From JABCPH02 sp963524305 (lineage in GTDB: Bacteria; Fusobacteriota; Fusobacteriia; Fusobacteriales; Leptotrichiaceae), in the NCBI GenBank assembly GCA_963524305.1, contig CAURGH010000007.1, forward strand, positions 1-64,000: DNA of 64,000 nt. The letters are read 5' to 3'. Both the position numbers and the translations under genes were made by a program. Under the pieces are notes generated by a model. It was not told the origin of the DNA. It ran no database searches and saw only the letters and a list, made by a program, of their open reading frames with translations. Numbering within the stretch: position 1 is the first letter of the stretch; each line of letters begins with the position of its first letter. Below, in pieces: positions 1-8,044 of this stretch.

Positions 1-54
1 AGAGAAGGTGGAAGAACAGTAGCTTCAGGAGTAGTTGCAACTATTACTAAATAG
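1..54 (+). CDS. tuf: Elongation factor Tu, C-terminal end (partial)
   Basis: The window opens inside a gene whose last 17 codons read REGGRTVASGVVATITK before a TAG stop at 52-54. This matches the conserved C-terminus of elongation factor Tu, the GTPase that brings aminoacyl-tRNA to the ribosome. The tuf-rpsJ order seen here is the usual str-S10 junction. Only the tail is present, so nothing can be said about the rest of the protein. Confidence 0.9.
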   Translation, partial: REGGRTVASGVVATITK

Positions 55-79
55 TCAAAAATTATAGGAGGAAAAAACT

Positions 80-385
80 TTGGATAAAATCAGAATATAT
101 CTTCAATCTTATGATCATAAATTATTAGATCAATCTGCGAAAAAAATTGCAGAAGTAGTAAAGAAAAATGGTTCAGAATTAGCTGGTCCATTACCTTTAC
201 CAACTAAAACTAAAAAATATACAGTTTTAAGATCTGTACATGTTAATAAAGATTCAAGAGAACAATTTGAAATGAGAATACACAGAAGATTTGTTGAAAT
301 TAAAAATTCTAGTCAACAAATAATGGCTGCGTTAGGATCATTAAACTTACCATCAGGTGTAGGAATAGAAATTAAGCAATTATAA
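80..385 (+). CDS. rpsJ: 30S ribosomal protein S10
   Basis: A 101-residue protein of normal S10 length, with the family's opening (KIRIYLQSYDHKLLDQS) and the GPLPLPTK loop near residues 37-44. S10 is part of the 30S head and also the NusB partner in antitermination. The start is a TTG, preceded by AGGAGG ten or so bases upstream; no in-frame ATG would keep the conserved N-terminus. It follows tuf by 25 bp and leads the S10 cluster. Confidence 0.97.
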   Translation: MDKIRIYLQSYDHKLLDQSAKKIAEVVKKNGSELAGPLPLPTKTKKYTVLRSVHVNKDSREQFEMRIHRRFVEIKNSSQQIMAALGSLNLPSGVGIEIKQL

Positions 386-396
386 GCTTAGTACAT

Positions 397-439
397 GTTG
401 GCAATTGAATTGAGGAGTTTTCCTTAATTCAATGTCAAC
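397..439 (+). promoter_or_regulatory. Stable hairpin between rpsJ and rplC (possible r-protein leader structure)
   Basis: The rpsJ-rplC spacer contains a long inverted repeat: GTTGGCAATTGAATTGAGG at 397-415 pairs with CCTTAATTCAATGTCAAC at 422-439, leaving a loop of about six bases. No T-run follows, so this is not a simple terminator. The rplC ribosome binding site lies about 10 nt downstream. Ribosomal protein operons are often controlled by r-protein binding to such mRNA structures; that role is inference here. Confidence 0.6.
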
Positions 440-468
440 CAATATATTAAGGAGGATAAATAAATAAA

Positions 469-1095
469 ATGATATTAGGTAAAAAAATCGGAATGACTCA
501 AATTTTCGAAGATGAAAAATTAATACCAGTAACAGTTATTGAAGCTGGTTCAAACTTCGTAGTTCAAATTAAAACAAATGAAAAAGAAGGATACAATGCT
601 ATTACATTAGCATTTGATGAAAAAAAAGAAAAAAATACAAATAAACCAGAAGCAGGTTTATTCAAAAAAGCAGGAATTACTCCTAAAAAATTCTTAAAGG
701 AATTCAAAGTTGCAGATACAGCTTCTTATGAATTAGGACAAGAATTTAAAGTAGATGTATTAGAAGGAATCGAATTTGTTGATATCACAGGAACTTCAAA
801 AGGTAAAGGGACTGCTGGGGTTATGAAAAGACATAACTTTGGTGGAAACAGAGCTTCACACGGGGTTTCTAGAAACCATAGATTAGGAGGGTCAAATGCT
901 GGAGGTGCTGCATCAAACAGTAATGTACCTAAAGGTAAAAAAATGGCTGGAAGATTAGGTAATGAACAAGTAACAGTTCAAAACTTAAGAGTTATTAAAT
1001 TTGATGTAGAAAATAACCTTTTATTAGTAAAAGGTGCAATACCAGGACCTAAAAATGGTTACTTAGTTATTAAAAAATCGGTTAAGAAATACTAA
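469..1095 (+). CDS. rplC: 50S ribosomal protein L3
   Basis: A 208-residue L3, one of the early 50S assembly proteins, whose long loop reaches the peptidyl transferase centre. The sequence shows the typical start (MILGKKIGMTQIF) and the glycine-rich loop (TSKGKGTAGVMKRHNFGG, about residues 110-127) with the glutamine/asparagine-rich segment after it. An ATG start follows AAGGAGG. It is followed by rplD after 21 bp. Confidence 0.98.
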   Translation: MILGKKIGMTQIFEDEKLIPVTVIEAGSNFVVQIKTNEKEGYNAITLAFDEKKEKNTNKPEAGLFKKAGITPKKFLKEFKVADTASYELGQEFKVDVLEGIEFVDITGTSKGKGTAGVMKRHNFGGNRASHGVSRNHRLGGSNAGGAASNSNVPKGKKMAGRLGNEQVTVQNLRVIKFDVENNLLLVKGAIPGPKNGYLVIKKSVKKY

Positions 1096-1116
1096 TAGGA
1101 AAGAGAGGAGGATAAA

Positions 1117-1761
1117 ATGCCAGTTTTAAATATTTATAAATTAGATGGTTCACAAGCAGGAACTGTTGAATTAAACAATGAAGTGTTTGGTATTGAACCA
1201 AATAAATCTGTAATGCACGAAGTTTTAGTTGCTGAATTAGCGGCTTTAAGACAAGGTTCTGCCTCAACAAAAACAAGAGCAGAAGTAAGAGGTGGAGGAA
1301 GAAAACCTTTTAGACAAAAAGGAACAGGAAGAGCTAGACAAGGTTCTACAAGAGCACCACACATGGTAGGTGGAGGAGTTGTTCACGGACCAAAACCTAG
1401 AAACTATGCTAAAAAAGTTAATAAAAAAGTTAGAAAATTAGCTTTAAGATCAGCATTAGCTCAAAAAATTATTGAAGGGAACTTAATTGTTTTAGATGAC
1501 TTTGCATTAGAAGCACCAAAAACAAAAACATTTGTTGAATTTGCAAAAGCATTAAATTTTGCTGATACTAAACAATTATATGTAACTGAAGATTCTTATG
1601 AAACTTCTGATAGAGATTACTTCTTGTATTTATCAGCTAGAAACATTAAAAAAGTTTCAATTTTAAATTCAAGAGAAATTAATGTTTATTCATTAATCAA
1701 ACAAGATAAAGTAATTGTTACTAAAGAAGCACTTGCAACTATCGAGGAGGTGTTAGCATAA
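1117..1761 (+). CDS. rplD: 50S ribosomal protein L4
   Basis: A 214-residue L4. The conserved extended loop that lines the exit tunnel is present (RGGGRKPFRQKGTGRARQG, about residues 59-77). In enterobacteria L4 also represses its own S10 operon. The ATG follows GAGAGGAGG. The stop codon shares one base with the rplW start, so the two are translationally coupled. Confidence 0.98.
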   Translation: MPVLNIYKLDGSQAGTVELNNEVFGIEPNKSVMHEVLVAELAALRQGSASTKTRAEVRGGGRKPFRQKGTGRARQGSTRAPHMVGGGVVHGPKPRNYAKKVNKKVRKLALRSALAQKIIEGNLIVLDDFALEAPKTKTFVEFAKALNFADTKQLYVTEDSYETSDRDYFLYLSARNIKKVSILNSREINVYSLIKQDKVIVTKEALATIEEVLA

Positions 1762-2045
1762 TGCATATTACTGATATAATCAAAAAACCAGTATTGAATA
1801 CAGAAAAAGCTAGAAACTTATTTGAAAATAATGAGTACGTGTTTATCGTTGATAGAAGAGCAAACAAAATTCAAATCAAAGAAGCTGTTGAAAAATTATT
1901 CAATGTAAAAGTTGAAAGCGTAAATACTTTGAATATTAAACCAAAAGCAAAAAGATTTAGAATGTCAGTTTATAAAACATCTGCTATAAAAAAAGCAATG
2001 GTTAAATTGAAAAAAGGTGAAACAATCGCAGCATATGAAGGATAA
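1761..2045 (+). CDS. rplW: 50S ribosomal protein L23
   Basis: A 94-residue L23, the tunnel-exit protein that docks trigger factor and SRP. It has the typical beginning (IIKKPVLNTEKA) and the basic KPKAKRFR-like loop near residues 60-67. It overlaps rplD by one base. It ends one base before an intrinsic terminator, which makes it the last gene of the first transcription block here. Confidence 0.97.
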   Translation: MHITDIIKKPVLNTEKARNLFENNEYVFIVDRRANKIQIKEAVEKLFNVKVESVNTLNIKPKAKRFRMSVYKTSAIKKAMVKLKKGETIAAYEG

Positions 2046-2071
2046 TTCTGATTTATCAGAATCCTTTTTAT
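2045..2071 (+). terminator. Intrinsic terminator after rplW
   Basis: ATTCTGAT at 2045-2052 pairs with ATCAGAAT at 2055-2062 and is followed by CCTTTTTA. The stem is short and AT-rich, so read-through is likely, but the hairpin plus T-run pattern is clear. Confidence 0.65.
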
Positions 2072-2130
2072 GATATAAAAAATATATACAAAAAATATTT
2101 TTTAGTATAGGAATTATTTCGTAAAAATGA

Positions 2131-2136
2131 TATAAT
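2131..2136 (+). promoter_or_regulatory. Extended -10 promoter driving rplB onward
   Basis: TGATATAAT at 2128-2136 is an extended -10 box in the 139-bp rplW-rplB gap, just after the terminator. No good -35 box is seen at the expected distance. It would give the downstream cluster (rplB to secY) its own start of transcription. Confidence 0.55.
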
Positions 2137-2184
2137 ATACAGGTTGTGAAAAAATGAAATTAAGGAAGAGAGGTAACAAAAGTT

Positions 2185-3012
2185 ATGCCAATTAAAAAGT
2201 TAAAACCAATAACTAGTGGGACAAGGCATATGTCGATATTAGTTAATAATGAATTAGATAAAGTAAGACCTGAAAAATCATTAGTAGAGCCATTAGGTTC
2301 ATCTTATGGAATTGATAACTACGGTCATAGAACAGGTAGAAATAGACATAAAGGTCATAAAAGATTATATAGAGTTATTGATTGGAAAAGAAATAAATTA
2401 GGAGTTCCTGCAAAAGTAGCAACTCTTGAATACGATCCAAACAGAACTGCAAACATTGCATTATTACATTATGTTGATGGAGAAAAAAGATATATTTTAG
2501 CTCCAAATGGATTAAAAAAAGGTGATGTAGTATTAGCTGGTGAAGGTGCTGAAATCAAACCAGGAAATGCTTTGAAATTAAAAGATTTACCAATCGGGAC
2601 AGTTATTCACAATGTTGAGTTGATGCCTGGAAAAGGTGGACAATTAGCAAGATCTGCAGGAACTTCTGCGAGATTAGTAGCTAAAGAAGGAACTTATTGC
2701 CACGTTGAATTACCTTCAGGAGAATTAAGATTAATTCATAAAGAATGTATGGCAACAATTGGTGCAGTAGGAAATTCTGAACACTCATTAGTATCATTAG
2801 GTAAAGCTGGAAGAAATAGACATTTAGGAAGAAAACCACATGTAAGAGGATCAGTAATGAATCCTGTAGATCACCCTCATGGAGGAGGAGAAGGTAGATC
2901 TCCTATAGGTAGAAAATCACCAGTTACACCTTGGGGTAAACCTACTCTTGGTAAGAAAACAAGAGGTAAAAAACTTAGCGATAAATTTATTGTTAGAAAA
3001 AGAAAAAAATAG
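2185..3012 (+). CDS. rplB: 50S ribosomal protein L2
   Basis: A 275-residue L2, a core peptidyl-transferase-region protein of 23S rRNA domains II and IV. It carries the essential histidine-containing segment (MNPVDHPHGGGEGRSP, about residues 226-241). The ATG follows AAGAGAGG. It is separated from rplW by an unusually wide gap holding a terminator and a promoter. Confidence 0.98.
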   Translation: MPIKKLKPITSGTRHMSILVNNELDKVRPEKSLVEPLGSSYGIDNYGHRTGRNRHKGHKRLYRVIDWKRNKLGVPAKVATLEYDPNRTANIALLHYVDGEKRYILAPNGLKKGDVVLAGEGAEIKPGNALKLKDLPIGTVIHNVELMPGKGGQLARSAGTSARLVAKEGTYCHVELPSGELRLIHKECMATIGAVGNSEHSLVSLGKAGRNRHLGRKPHVRGSVMNPVDHPHGGGEGRSPIGRKSPVTPWGKPTLGKKTRGKKLSDKFIVRKRKK

Positions 3013-3037
3013 TCAAGTTAACAAAATGATATATGAT

Positions 3038-3077
3038 AATGTTGCTTAACACACTTTTATGTGTGTGAGCTAACATT
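3038..3077 (+). promoter_or_regulatory. Intergenic hairpin between rplB and rpsS
   Basis: AATGTT (3038-3043) pairs with AACATT (3072-3077), GCT with AGC inside that, and ACACAC with GTGTGT around a loop near 3055-3060. The stem is interrupted but long. No T-tract follows. It may be an mRNA processing or r-protein binding site; there is no direct evidence for either. Confidence 0.5.
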
Positions 3078-3111
3078 TTCAACTTAAAGATGAGATGATA
3101 AGGAGGAAAGA

Positions 3112-3384
3112 ATGGCTCGTTCATTAAAAAAAGGACCTTTTGTTGATGCTTATTTATTGAAAAAAGTAGAAGCATTAGGAGAAAAAAAACAAGTTATTAA
3201 AACATGGTCAAGAAGATCTACTATATTCCCTCAATTTATTGGACATACTTTTGCAGTATATAATGGTAAAAAACATTTGCCTGTATACGTAACAGAAGAA
3301 ATGGTAGGACATAAATTAGGTGAATTCGCACCAACAAGAACTTTCTATGGACACGGGAAAGATGCAAAAAAAGGTAAAAAATAA
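3112..3384 (+). CDS. rpsS: 30S ribosomal protein S19
   Basis: A 90-residue S19 of the 30S head, with the signature start (MARSLKKGPFVDAYLL), the TWSRRSTIFPQFIGHT segment and the C-terminal LGEFAPTRTFYGH motif. The ATG follows AAGGAGGAAAG. It lies 99 bp after rplB, across a hairpin. Confidence 0.98.
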   Translation: MARSLKKGPFVDAYLLKKVEALGEKKQVIKTWSRRSTIFPQFIGHTFAVYNGKKHLPVYVTEEMVGHKLGEFAPTRTFYGHGKDAKKGKK

Positions 3385-3442
3385 TTAAATATAAATAGAA
3401 TCTAATTAGTATATTAAATTAGTAATGGAAGGAGGCCATTTA

Positions 3443-3778
3443 ATGGCAGTAGTAGCTAAATTACGTTACCAAAGATTAAGCCCTCAAAAAGCTAGACTTG
3501 TAGCTGATATAGTTAGAGGAAAAAATGCTTTACAAGCTTTAAACGTATTAGAGTTTACAAATAAAAAAGCAGCTAAATATATAGAAAAAACATTAAGATC
3601 AGCAATTGCAAATGCGGAACATAATTTTAATTTGGATCCAGAAAAATTATATATTTCTAAAATTTTAATTGATAAAGGACCAGTATTAAAAAGAATTAGT
3701 CCAAGAGCAATGGGAAGAGCAGATGTTATAAGAAAACCAACTGCTCACATAACAGTAGAAGTTTCAGAAAGAAACTAA
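3443..3778 (+). CDS. rplV: 50S ribosomal protein L22
   Basis: A 111-residue L22, whose beta-hairpin forms part of the exit tunnel wall. The start chosen is the ATG at 3443 (MAVVAKLRYQRLSPQKARLV), which sits 7 nt after GGAGG; an in-frame ATG 18 nt upstream would overlap the ribosome binding site and adds residues unlike the family. The C-terminal PRAMGRADVIRKPTAHITV segment is present. Confidence 0.97.
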   Translation: MAVVAKLRYQRLSPQKARLVADIVRGKNALQALNVLEFTNKKAAKYIEKTLRSAIANAEHNFNLDPEKLYISKILIDKGPVLKRISPRAMGRADVIRKPTAHITVEVSERN

Positions 3779-3801
3779 GAATAGTATAAGGAGGTAAGTC
3801 T

Positions 3802-4458
3802 GTGGGACAAAAAGTAGATCCTAGGGGGATTAGAATTGGAATCACAAAAACTTGGGATTCAAAATGGTTCGCTGAAGGGAAAGAATACTTAAACAATTTT
3901 CATGAAGATATAAAAATAAAAGAATACATTAAAAAGAATTACTATCATGCAGGAATTTCAACAGTTCAAGTTGAAAGAACATCACCAACTGATGTTTCTG
4001 TAATAATAGAAACTGGAAAAGCTGGAATTTTAATTGGTAGAAAAGGTCAAGAAATTGAAGCTTTAAAAAATAATTTAGAAAAATTAACTAATAAAAAAGT
4101 ACAAGTTAAAGTACAAGAAATTAAAAATCCTAACAAAGACGCACAATTAGTGGCTGAAAGTATAGCGACTGCTATTGAAAAAAGGGTAGCTTATAAAAGA
4201 GCTGTTCAACAAGCAATTCAAAGAGCTGAAAAATCAGGTGTAAAAGGGATTAAAGTAATGGTATCAGGAAGATTAAATGGTGCCGAAATAGCTAGAAGTG
4301 AATGGACACTTTCAGGAAGAGTATCATTACATACATTAAGAGCAGATGTTGATTATGCAACTGCAACTGCACATACTACATATGGAGCTTTAGGAATTAA
4401 AGTATGGATTTTCAATGGTGAAGTTCTTTCTACTAAAAAGGAAGGAGGAAATAATTAA
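3802..4458 (+). CDS. rpsC: 30S ribosomal protein S3
   Basis: A 218-residue S3 of the 30S head, near the mRNA entry tunnel. It has the start GQKVDPRGIRIG, the KH-domain loop (GRKGQEIEALKNNLEKLT, about residues 81-98) and the GRLNGAEIARSEW motif. The start is GTG after AAGGAGG with good spacing. Its stop overlaps the rplP start by one base. Confidence 0.98.
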   Translation: MGQKVDPRGIRIGITKTWDSKWFAEGKEYLNNFHEDIKIKEYIKKNYYHAGISTVQVERTSPTDVSVIIETGKAGILIGRKGQEIEALKNNLEKLTNKKVQVKVQEIKNPNKDAQLVAESIATAIEKRVAYKRAVQQAIQRAEKSGVKGIKVMVSGRLNGAEIARSEWTLSGRVSLHTLRADVDYATATAHTTYGALGIKVWIFNGEVLSTKKEGGNN

Positions 4459-4883
4459 TGTTAATACCTAAAAGAACGAAATATAGAAAACAGTTCAGAG
4501 GAAAAATGGGTGGTATAGCAACTAAAGGAAACAAAGTTGATTTTGGTGAATTTGGATTGGCCGCTAAAGAATTTGGTTGGATTACTTCAAGACAAATAGA
4601 AGCTTGTAGGGTAACAATCAACAGAACATTTAAAAGAGAAGGAAAAATTTGGATTAGAATATTTCCTGACAAACCTTATACAAAAAGACCAGAAGGAACA
4701 AGAATGGGTAAAGGTAAAGGTAATACAGAAGGTTGGGTAGCTGTAGTTAAAAAAGGAAAAATAATGTTTGAAGTTGCTGGAGTATCAGAAGAAAAAGCTA
4801 AAGAAGCATTAAGAAAAGCAGGACATAAACTACCTATCAAAGTTAAATTTGTAAGAAAAGAAGAAGTAGGTGGTGATAAGTAA
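4458..4883 (+). CDS. rplP: 50S ribosomal protein L16
   Basis: A 141-residue L16, which sits near the A-site tRNA on the 50S. Visible hallmarks are MLIPKRTKYRKQFRG at the start, GWITSRQIEACR in the middle and MGKGKGNTEGWVAVVK near residues 80-95. The start overlaps the rpsC stop and the stop overlaps the rpmC start, so all three are coupled. Confidence 0.98.
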   Translation: MLIPKRTKYRKQFRGKMGGIATKGNKVDFGEFGLAAKEFGWITSRQIEACRVTINRTFKREGKIWIRIFPDKPYTKRPEGTRMGKGKGNTEGWVAVVKKGKIMFEVAGVSEEKAKEALRKAGHKLPIKVKFVRKEEVGGDK

Positions 4884-5074
4884 TGACAGCAAATGAAATA
4901 AGAGAATTATCATTAGAAGAATTAGATGCAAAAGTTAAAGAATTGAAACAAGAATTGTTTAATTTAAAATTTCAAAAAACTCTTGGACAATTACAAAACA
5001 CTACTAAAATAACTGAAGTTAAAAGAACGATAGCAAGAATAAAAACTATCGCAACTGAAAAAACTGTTAAATAG
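4883..5074 (+). CDS. rpmC: 50S ribosomal protein L29
   Basis: A 63-residue L29, located at the tunnel exit beside L23. It is a typical two-helix protein (ELSLEELDAKVKELKQELFNLKFQ) ending in the conserved VKRTIARIKTI segment. The ATG shares its A with the last base of the rplP stop. Confidence 0.96.
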   Translation: MTANEIRELSLEELDAKVKELKQELFNLKFQKTLGQLQNTTKITEVKRTIARIKTIATEKTVK

Positions 5075-5085
5075 GAGGAACAAGA

Positions 5086-5346
5086 GTGGAGAATAAAAGA
5101 AACGAAAGAAAAGTAAGAGAAGGTATTGTTGTTTCTGATAAAATGGATAAAACAGTAGTTGTTCTTGAAGAAACAATGAGATTACATAAAATTTATAAAA
5201 AAAGAGTAAAAACTTCTAAAAGATATAAAGCACATGATGAAAATAATGAATGTGGTGTAGGAGATAGAGTAAGAATCATGGAAACTAGACCATTAAGTAA
5301 AGATAAAAGATGGAGAGTAGTGACTATTTTAGAAAAAGCTAAATAG
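5086..5346 (+). CDS. rpsQ: 30S ribosomal protein S17
   Basis: An 86-residue S17, an OB-fold primary 16S rRNA binder. The motif REGIVVSDKMDKTVVV and the later VGDRVRIMETRPLSKDKRW are diagnostic. The start is GTG, following ATAGGAGGAAC; the gene lies 11 bp after rpmC. Confidence 0.97.
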   Translation: MENKRNERKVREGIVVSDKMDKTVVVLEETMRLHKIYKKRVKTSKRYKAHDENNECGVGDRVRIMETRPLSKDKRWRVVTILEKAK

Positions 5347-5386
5347 AGAATGGTAGATAATGAAATTTGAGAGGAGGAAATTTTAA

Positions 5387-5755
5387 ATGGTTCAACAACA
5401 AACGATACTTAATGTTGCTGATAACACAGGAGCGAAAAAAATCATGGTTATTAGAGTATTAGGTGGATCGAGAAGAAGATTCGGTAAAATTGGTGACATC
5501 GTAGTAGCCTCTGTTAAAGAAGCTATACCTAATGGAAACGTAAAAAAAGGAGATGTAGTTAAAGCTGTTGTAGTAAGAACAAGAAAAGAATTAAAAAGAG
5601 CAGATGGTTCATATATTAAATTTGATGATAATGCAGCAGTTGTATTAAATACAAGCTTAGAAGTAAGAGGGACAAGAATTTTTGGACCTGTAGCAAGAGA
5701 ACTAAGAGCTAAAAACTTTATGAAAATAGTGTCTCTAGCACCAGAAGTATTATAG
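5387..5755 (+). CDS. rplN: 50S ribosomal protein L14
   Basis: A 122-residue L14, which forms an intersubunit bridge. It shows MVQQQTILNVADNTGAKK at the start and the C-terminal FGPVARELRAKNFMKIVSLAPEVL, both strongly conserved. An ATG follows GAGGAGGAAA. Confidence 0.98.
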   Translation: MVQQQTILNVADNTGAKKIMVIRVLGGSRRRFGKIGDIVVASVKEAIPNGNVKKGDVVKAVVVRTRKELKRADGSYIKFDDNAAVVLNTSLEVRGTRIFGPVARELRAKNFMKIVSLAPEVL

Positions 5756-5771
5756 GAAGGAGAGTTTATAA

Positions 5772-6152
5772 GTGGCTAAACCAAGAGTAAAATCAATACC
5801 TAATAGATTACATGTTAAAACTGGAGATACAGTTGTTGTAATTAGTGGTAGATCGAAAGACTTATCTAGAAATGACAAAGGTCAAACTGGAGATAAAGGA
5901 AAAGTTGGAAAAGTATTAAAAGTATTCCCTAAAATAGGTAAAATAGTTGTTGAAGGTGTAAATATTCAAAAAAGACATATCAAACCTAATGCAATGAACC
6001 CACAAGGCGAAGTTGTAGAAAAAGAAATGCCAATTTTCTCATCTAAAGTAATGCTTTGGGATGAAAGTGCAAAAAAAGGGACTAGAGTAAGATATGAAAT
6101 TAAAGATGGAAAAAAAGTAAGAATATCAGTTGTTTCTGGTAACGAAATATAG
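5772..6152 (+). CDS. rplX: 50S ribosomal protein L24
   Basis: A 126-residue L24 with the KOW motif near the start (HVKTGDTVVVISGRSKD) and the family motif VEGVNIQKRHIKP. L24 initiates 50S assembly. The start is GTG after AGGAAGGAG. The protein is somewhat longer than the usual ~105 residues because of a loop around residues 33-43 and a C-terminal tail. Confidence 0.97.
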   Translation: MAKPRVKSIPNRLHVKTGDTVVVISGRSKDLSRNDKGQTGDKGKVGKVLKVFPKIGKIVVEGVNIQKRHIKPNAMNPQGEVVEKEMPIFSSKVMLWDESAKKGTRVRYEIKDGKKVRISVVSGNEI

Positions 6153-6168
6153 AAAGGAGGAGGACTCA

Positions 6169-6723
6169 GTGGCTGAAAAATATATTCCAAGATTACAAAA
6201 GTTATATAAAGAAGAAATAGTTGCATCATTAATGAAAGAATTAAACATTACTAATGTTATGCAAGTACCTAAAATTGAAAAAATAGTAGTTAATATGGGG
6301 ATTGGTGAAGCAGTAAACAATCCTAAATTAATTGATACTGCAATGAAAGAATTAGGGCAAATTACAGGACAACAGCCTGTAGCTAGAGCGGCTAAAAAAT
6401 CAGAAGCAGGATTTAAATTAAGAGAAGGACAAAAAATTGGAGCAAAAGTAACATTAAGAAAAGAAAAAATGTACGAATTTTTAGATAGATTAATTAGTAT
6501 TACTTTGCCAAGAGTTAGAGACTTTGAAGGAGTTTCACCTAAAGGGTTCGATGGAAGAGGAAACTATACTTTAGGTATTAGAGAACAAATCGTTTTCCCT
6601 GAAATTGAAATTGATAAAGTTGATAAAACATTTGGAGTAGGAATTACAATAGTTTCAACTGCAAGAACTGACGAAGAAGGAAGAGCATTATTAAAAGCAT
6701 TCGGAATGCCGTTTGCAAAATAG
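6169..6723 (+). CDS. rplE: 50S ribosomal protein L5
   Basis: A 184-residue L5 of the 5S rRNA particle. Motifs: VPKIEKIVVNMGIGEA near residue 40 and RDFEGVSPKGFDGRGNYTLG near residue 120. I place the start at the GTG at 6169 (VAEKYIPRLQKLY), 7 nt after GGAGG; an upstream in-frame ATG at 6130 lies inside rplX and adds 13 residues unlike the family. Confidence 0.97.
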   Translation: MAEKYIPRLQKLYKEEIVASLMKELNITNVMQVPKIEKIVVNMGIGEAVNNPKLIDTAMKELGQITGQQPVARAAKKSEAGFKLREGQKIGAKVTLRKEKMYEFLDRLISITLPRVRDFEGVSPKGFDGRGNYTLGIREQIVFPEIEIDKVDKTFGVGITIVSTARTDEEGRALLKAFGMPFAK

Positions 6724-6754
6724 GTTATAATTTGAAGGAGGTGTAATTCAATAA

Positions 6755-7042
6755 ATGGCTAAAAAAGCAATGGTTGAAAGAAACTTAAGAAGAGAAAGAA
6801 TAGTTGATAAATATGCAGAAAAAAGAGCAGAATTAAAAGCAAAAGCTAAAAAAGGTGATAGAGAAGCAATAGCTGAATTGGCTAAGTTACCAAGAAATGC
6901 GTCACCTACTAGATTGAGAAATAGATGTCAAATTAATGGAAGACCAAGAGGATTCATGAGAGAATTTGGAATTTCTAGAGTAATGTTTAGAAAATTAGCA
7001 GGAGAGGGTGCAATCCCAGGAGTAAGAAAATCAAGTTGGTAA
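6755..7042 (+). CDS. rpsN: 30S ribosomal protein S14 (zinc-free type)
   Basis: A 95-residue S14. The C-terminal half (RNASPTRLRNRCQINGRPRG and the final GVRKSSW) is diagnostic. It lacks the CxxC...CxxC zinc ribbon of the short S14 form, having a single cysteine, so it is the zinc-independent long variant. The ATG follows AAGGAGGTG with a rather long spacer. Confidence 0.97.
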   Translation: MAKKAMVERNLRRERIVDKYAEKRAELKAKAKKGDREAIAELAKLPRNASPTRLRNRCQINGRPRGFMREFGISRVMFRKLAGEGAIPGVRKSSW

Positions 7043-7070
7043 GAAGAAGTTCGAGAGGAGGAATAAGTAA

Positions 7071-7466
7071 ATGCATTTAACAGATCCTATTGCTGATATG
7101 CTTACTAGAATTAGAAATGGAAATATGGCAAAACATGCTGAAGTTAAAATACCATTTTCAAAAATTAAAGAAAGTATAGCGAATATATTAAAAAATGAAG
7201 GATATATAGTTAGTTACGAAGTAAAAGAAGAAGGTACAAAAAAAGATATAGTAGTAACATTAAAATATATGGATGGAGATGCTGTAATTAAAGGGTTGAA
7301 AAGAATTTCTAAACCTGGAAGAAGAGTATATACATCTGTAGAAAGTTTACCTAAAGTATTAGGTGGATTAGGAATTGCCATTGTCTCAACACCAAAAGGT
7401 GTTATAACAGACAAAGAATGCAGAAAGCATAGCGTTGGTGGAGAGGTTCTTTGCTACGTGTGGTAA
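7071..7466 (+). CDS. rpsH: 30S ribosomal protein S8
   Basis: A 131-residue S8, a primary 16S rRNA binder and, in E. coli, the spc operon repressor. The start (HLTDPIADMLTRIRNG) and the C-terminal GVITDKECRKHSVGGEVLCYVW are characteristic. The ATG follows GAGGAGGAATA. Confidence 0.98.
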   Translation: MHLTDPIADMLTRIRNGNMAKHAEVKIPFSKIKESIANILKNEGYIVSYEVKEEGTKKDIVVTLKYMDGDAVIKGLKRISKPGRRVYTSVESLPKVLGGLGIAIVSTPKGVITDKECRKHSVGGEVLCYVW

Positions 7467-7497
7467 TTTACGCATTTTATAAAATAGGAGGATAGTC

Positions 7498-8031
7498 ATG
7501 TCAAGAATAGGTAATAAACCTATAACTATACCAGCTGGTGTAGAAGTTAAATTAGATGGTAATAAATTTATCGCTAAAGGACCTAAAGGACAATTAGAAA
7601 GAAAATTAAGCGATGAAATTAAAGTAAATATTGATGGCACTGAAATAACTTTTGAAAGACCTAATGACTTACCAAGCATTAGAGCTCTTCATGGAACAAC
7701 TAGAGCAAATGTTAATAATTTGATTATTGGTGTTAGTCAAGGTTTTGAAAAAAAATTAGAATTAGTAGGGGTTGGATATAGAGTACAAGCTAACGGAAAA
7801 GGTTTAACTTTAGCTTTAGGATATTCTCACCCTGTTGAAATTGAAGCTATTGAAGGAATAACTTTCAAAGTAGAAGGTAATACAAAAATTTCTATTGAAG
7901 GAATTGATAAACAATTAGTTGGACAAATTGCTGCAAATATCAGAGCTAAGAGACCGCCTGAACCTTACAAAGGAAAAGGAGTTAAATATGCTGATGAAGT
8001 AATTAGAAGAAAAGAAGGTAAGAAAGGATAG
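7498..8031 (+). CDS. rplF: 50S ribosomal protein L6
   Basis: A 177-residue L6 near the factor-binding site. It begins SRIGNKPITIPAGVEV and ends with the conserved RAKRPPEPYKGKGVKYADEVIRRKEGKKG region. The ATG follows ATAGGAGGATAG. The rplR ribosome binding site lies around its stop codon. Confidence 0.98.
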   Translation: MSRIGNKPITIPAGVEVKLDGNKFIAKGPKGQLERKLSDEIKVNIDGTEITFERPNDLPSIRALHGTTRANVNNLIIGVSQGFEKKLELVGVGYRVQANGKGLTLALGYSHPVEIEAIEGITFKVEGNTKISIEGIDKQLVGQIAANIRAKRPPEPYKGKGVKYADEVIRRKEGKKG

Positions 8032-8044
8032 GAGGTAGATTTTA

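Noticed and set aside
3425..3442. Upstream ATG for rplV
   Set aside because: It overlaps the GGAGG site and adds residues (MEGGHL) not seen in L22; the ATG at 3443 has proper spacing.
6130..6168. Upstream ATG for rplE inside rplX
   Set aside because: No ribosome binding site; the GTG at 6169 after AAAGGAGGAGG matches L5 length.
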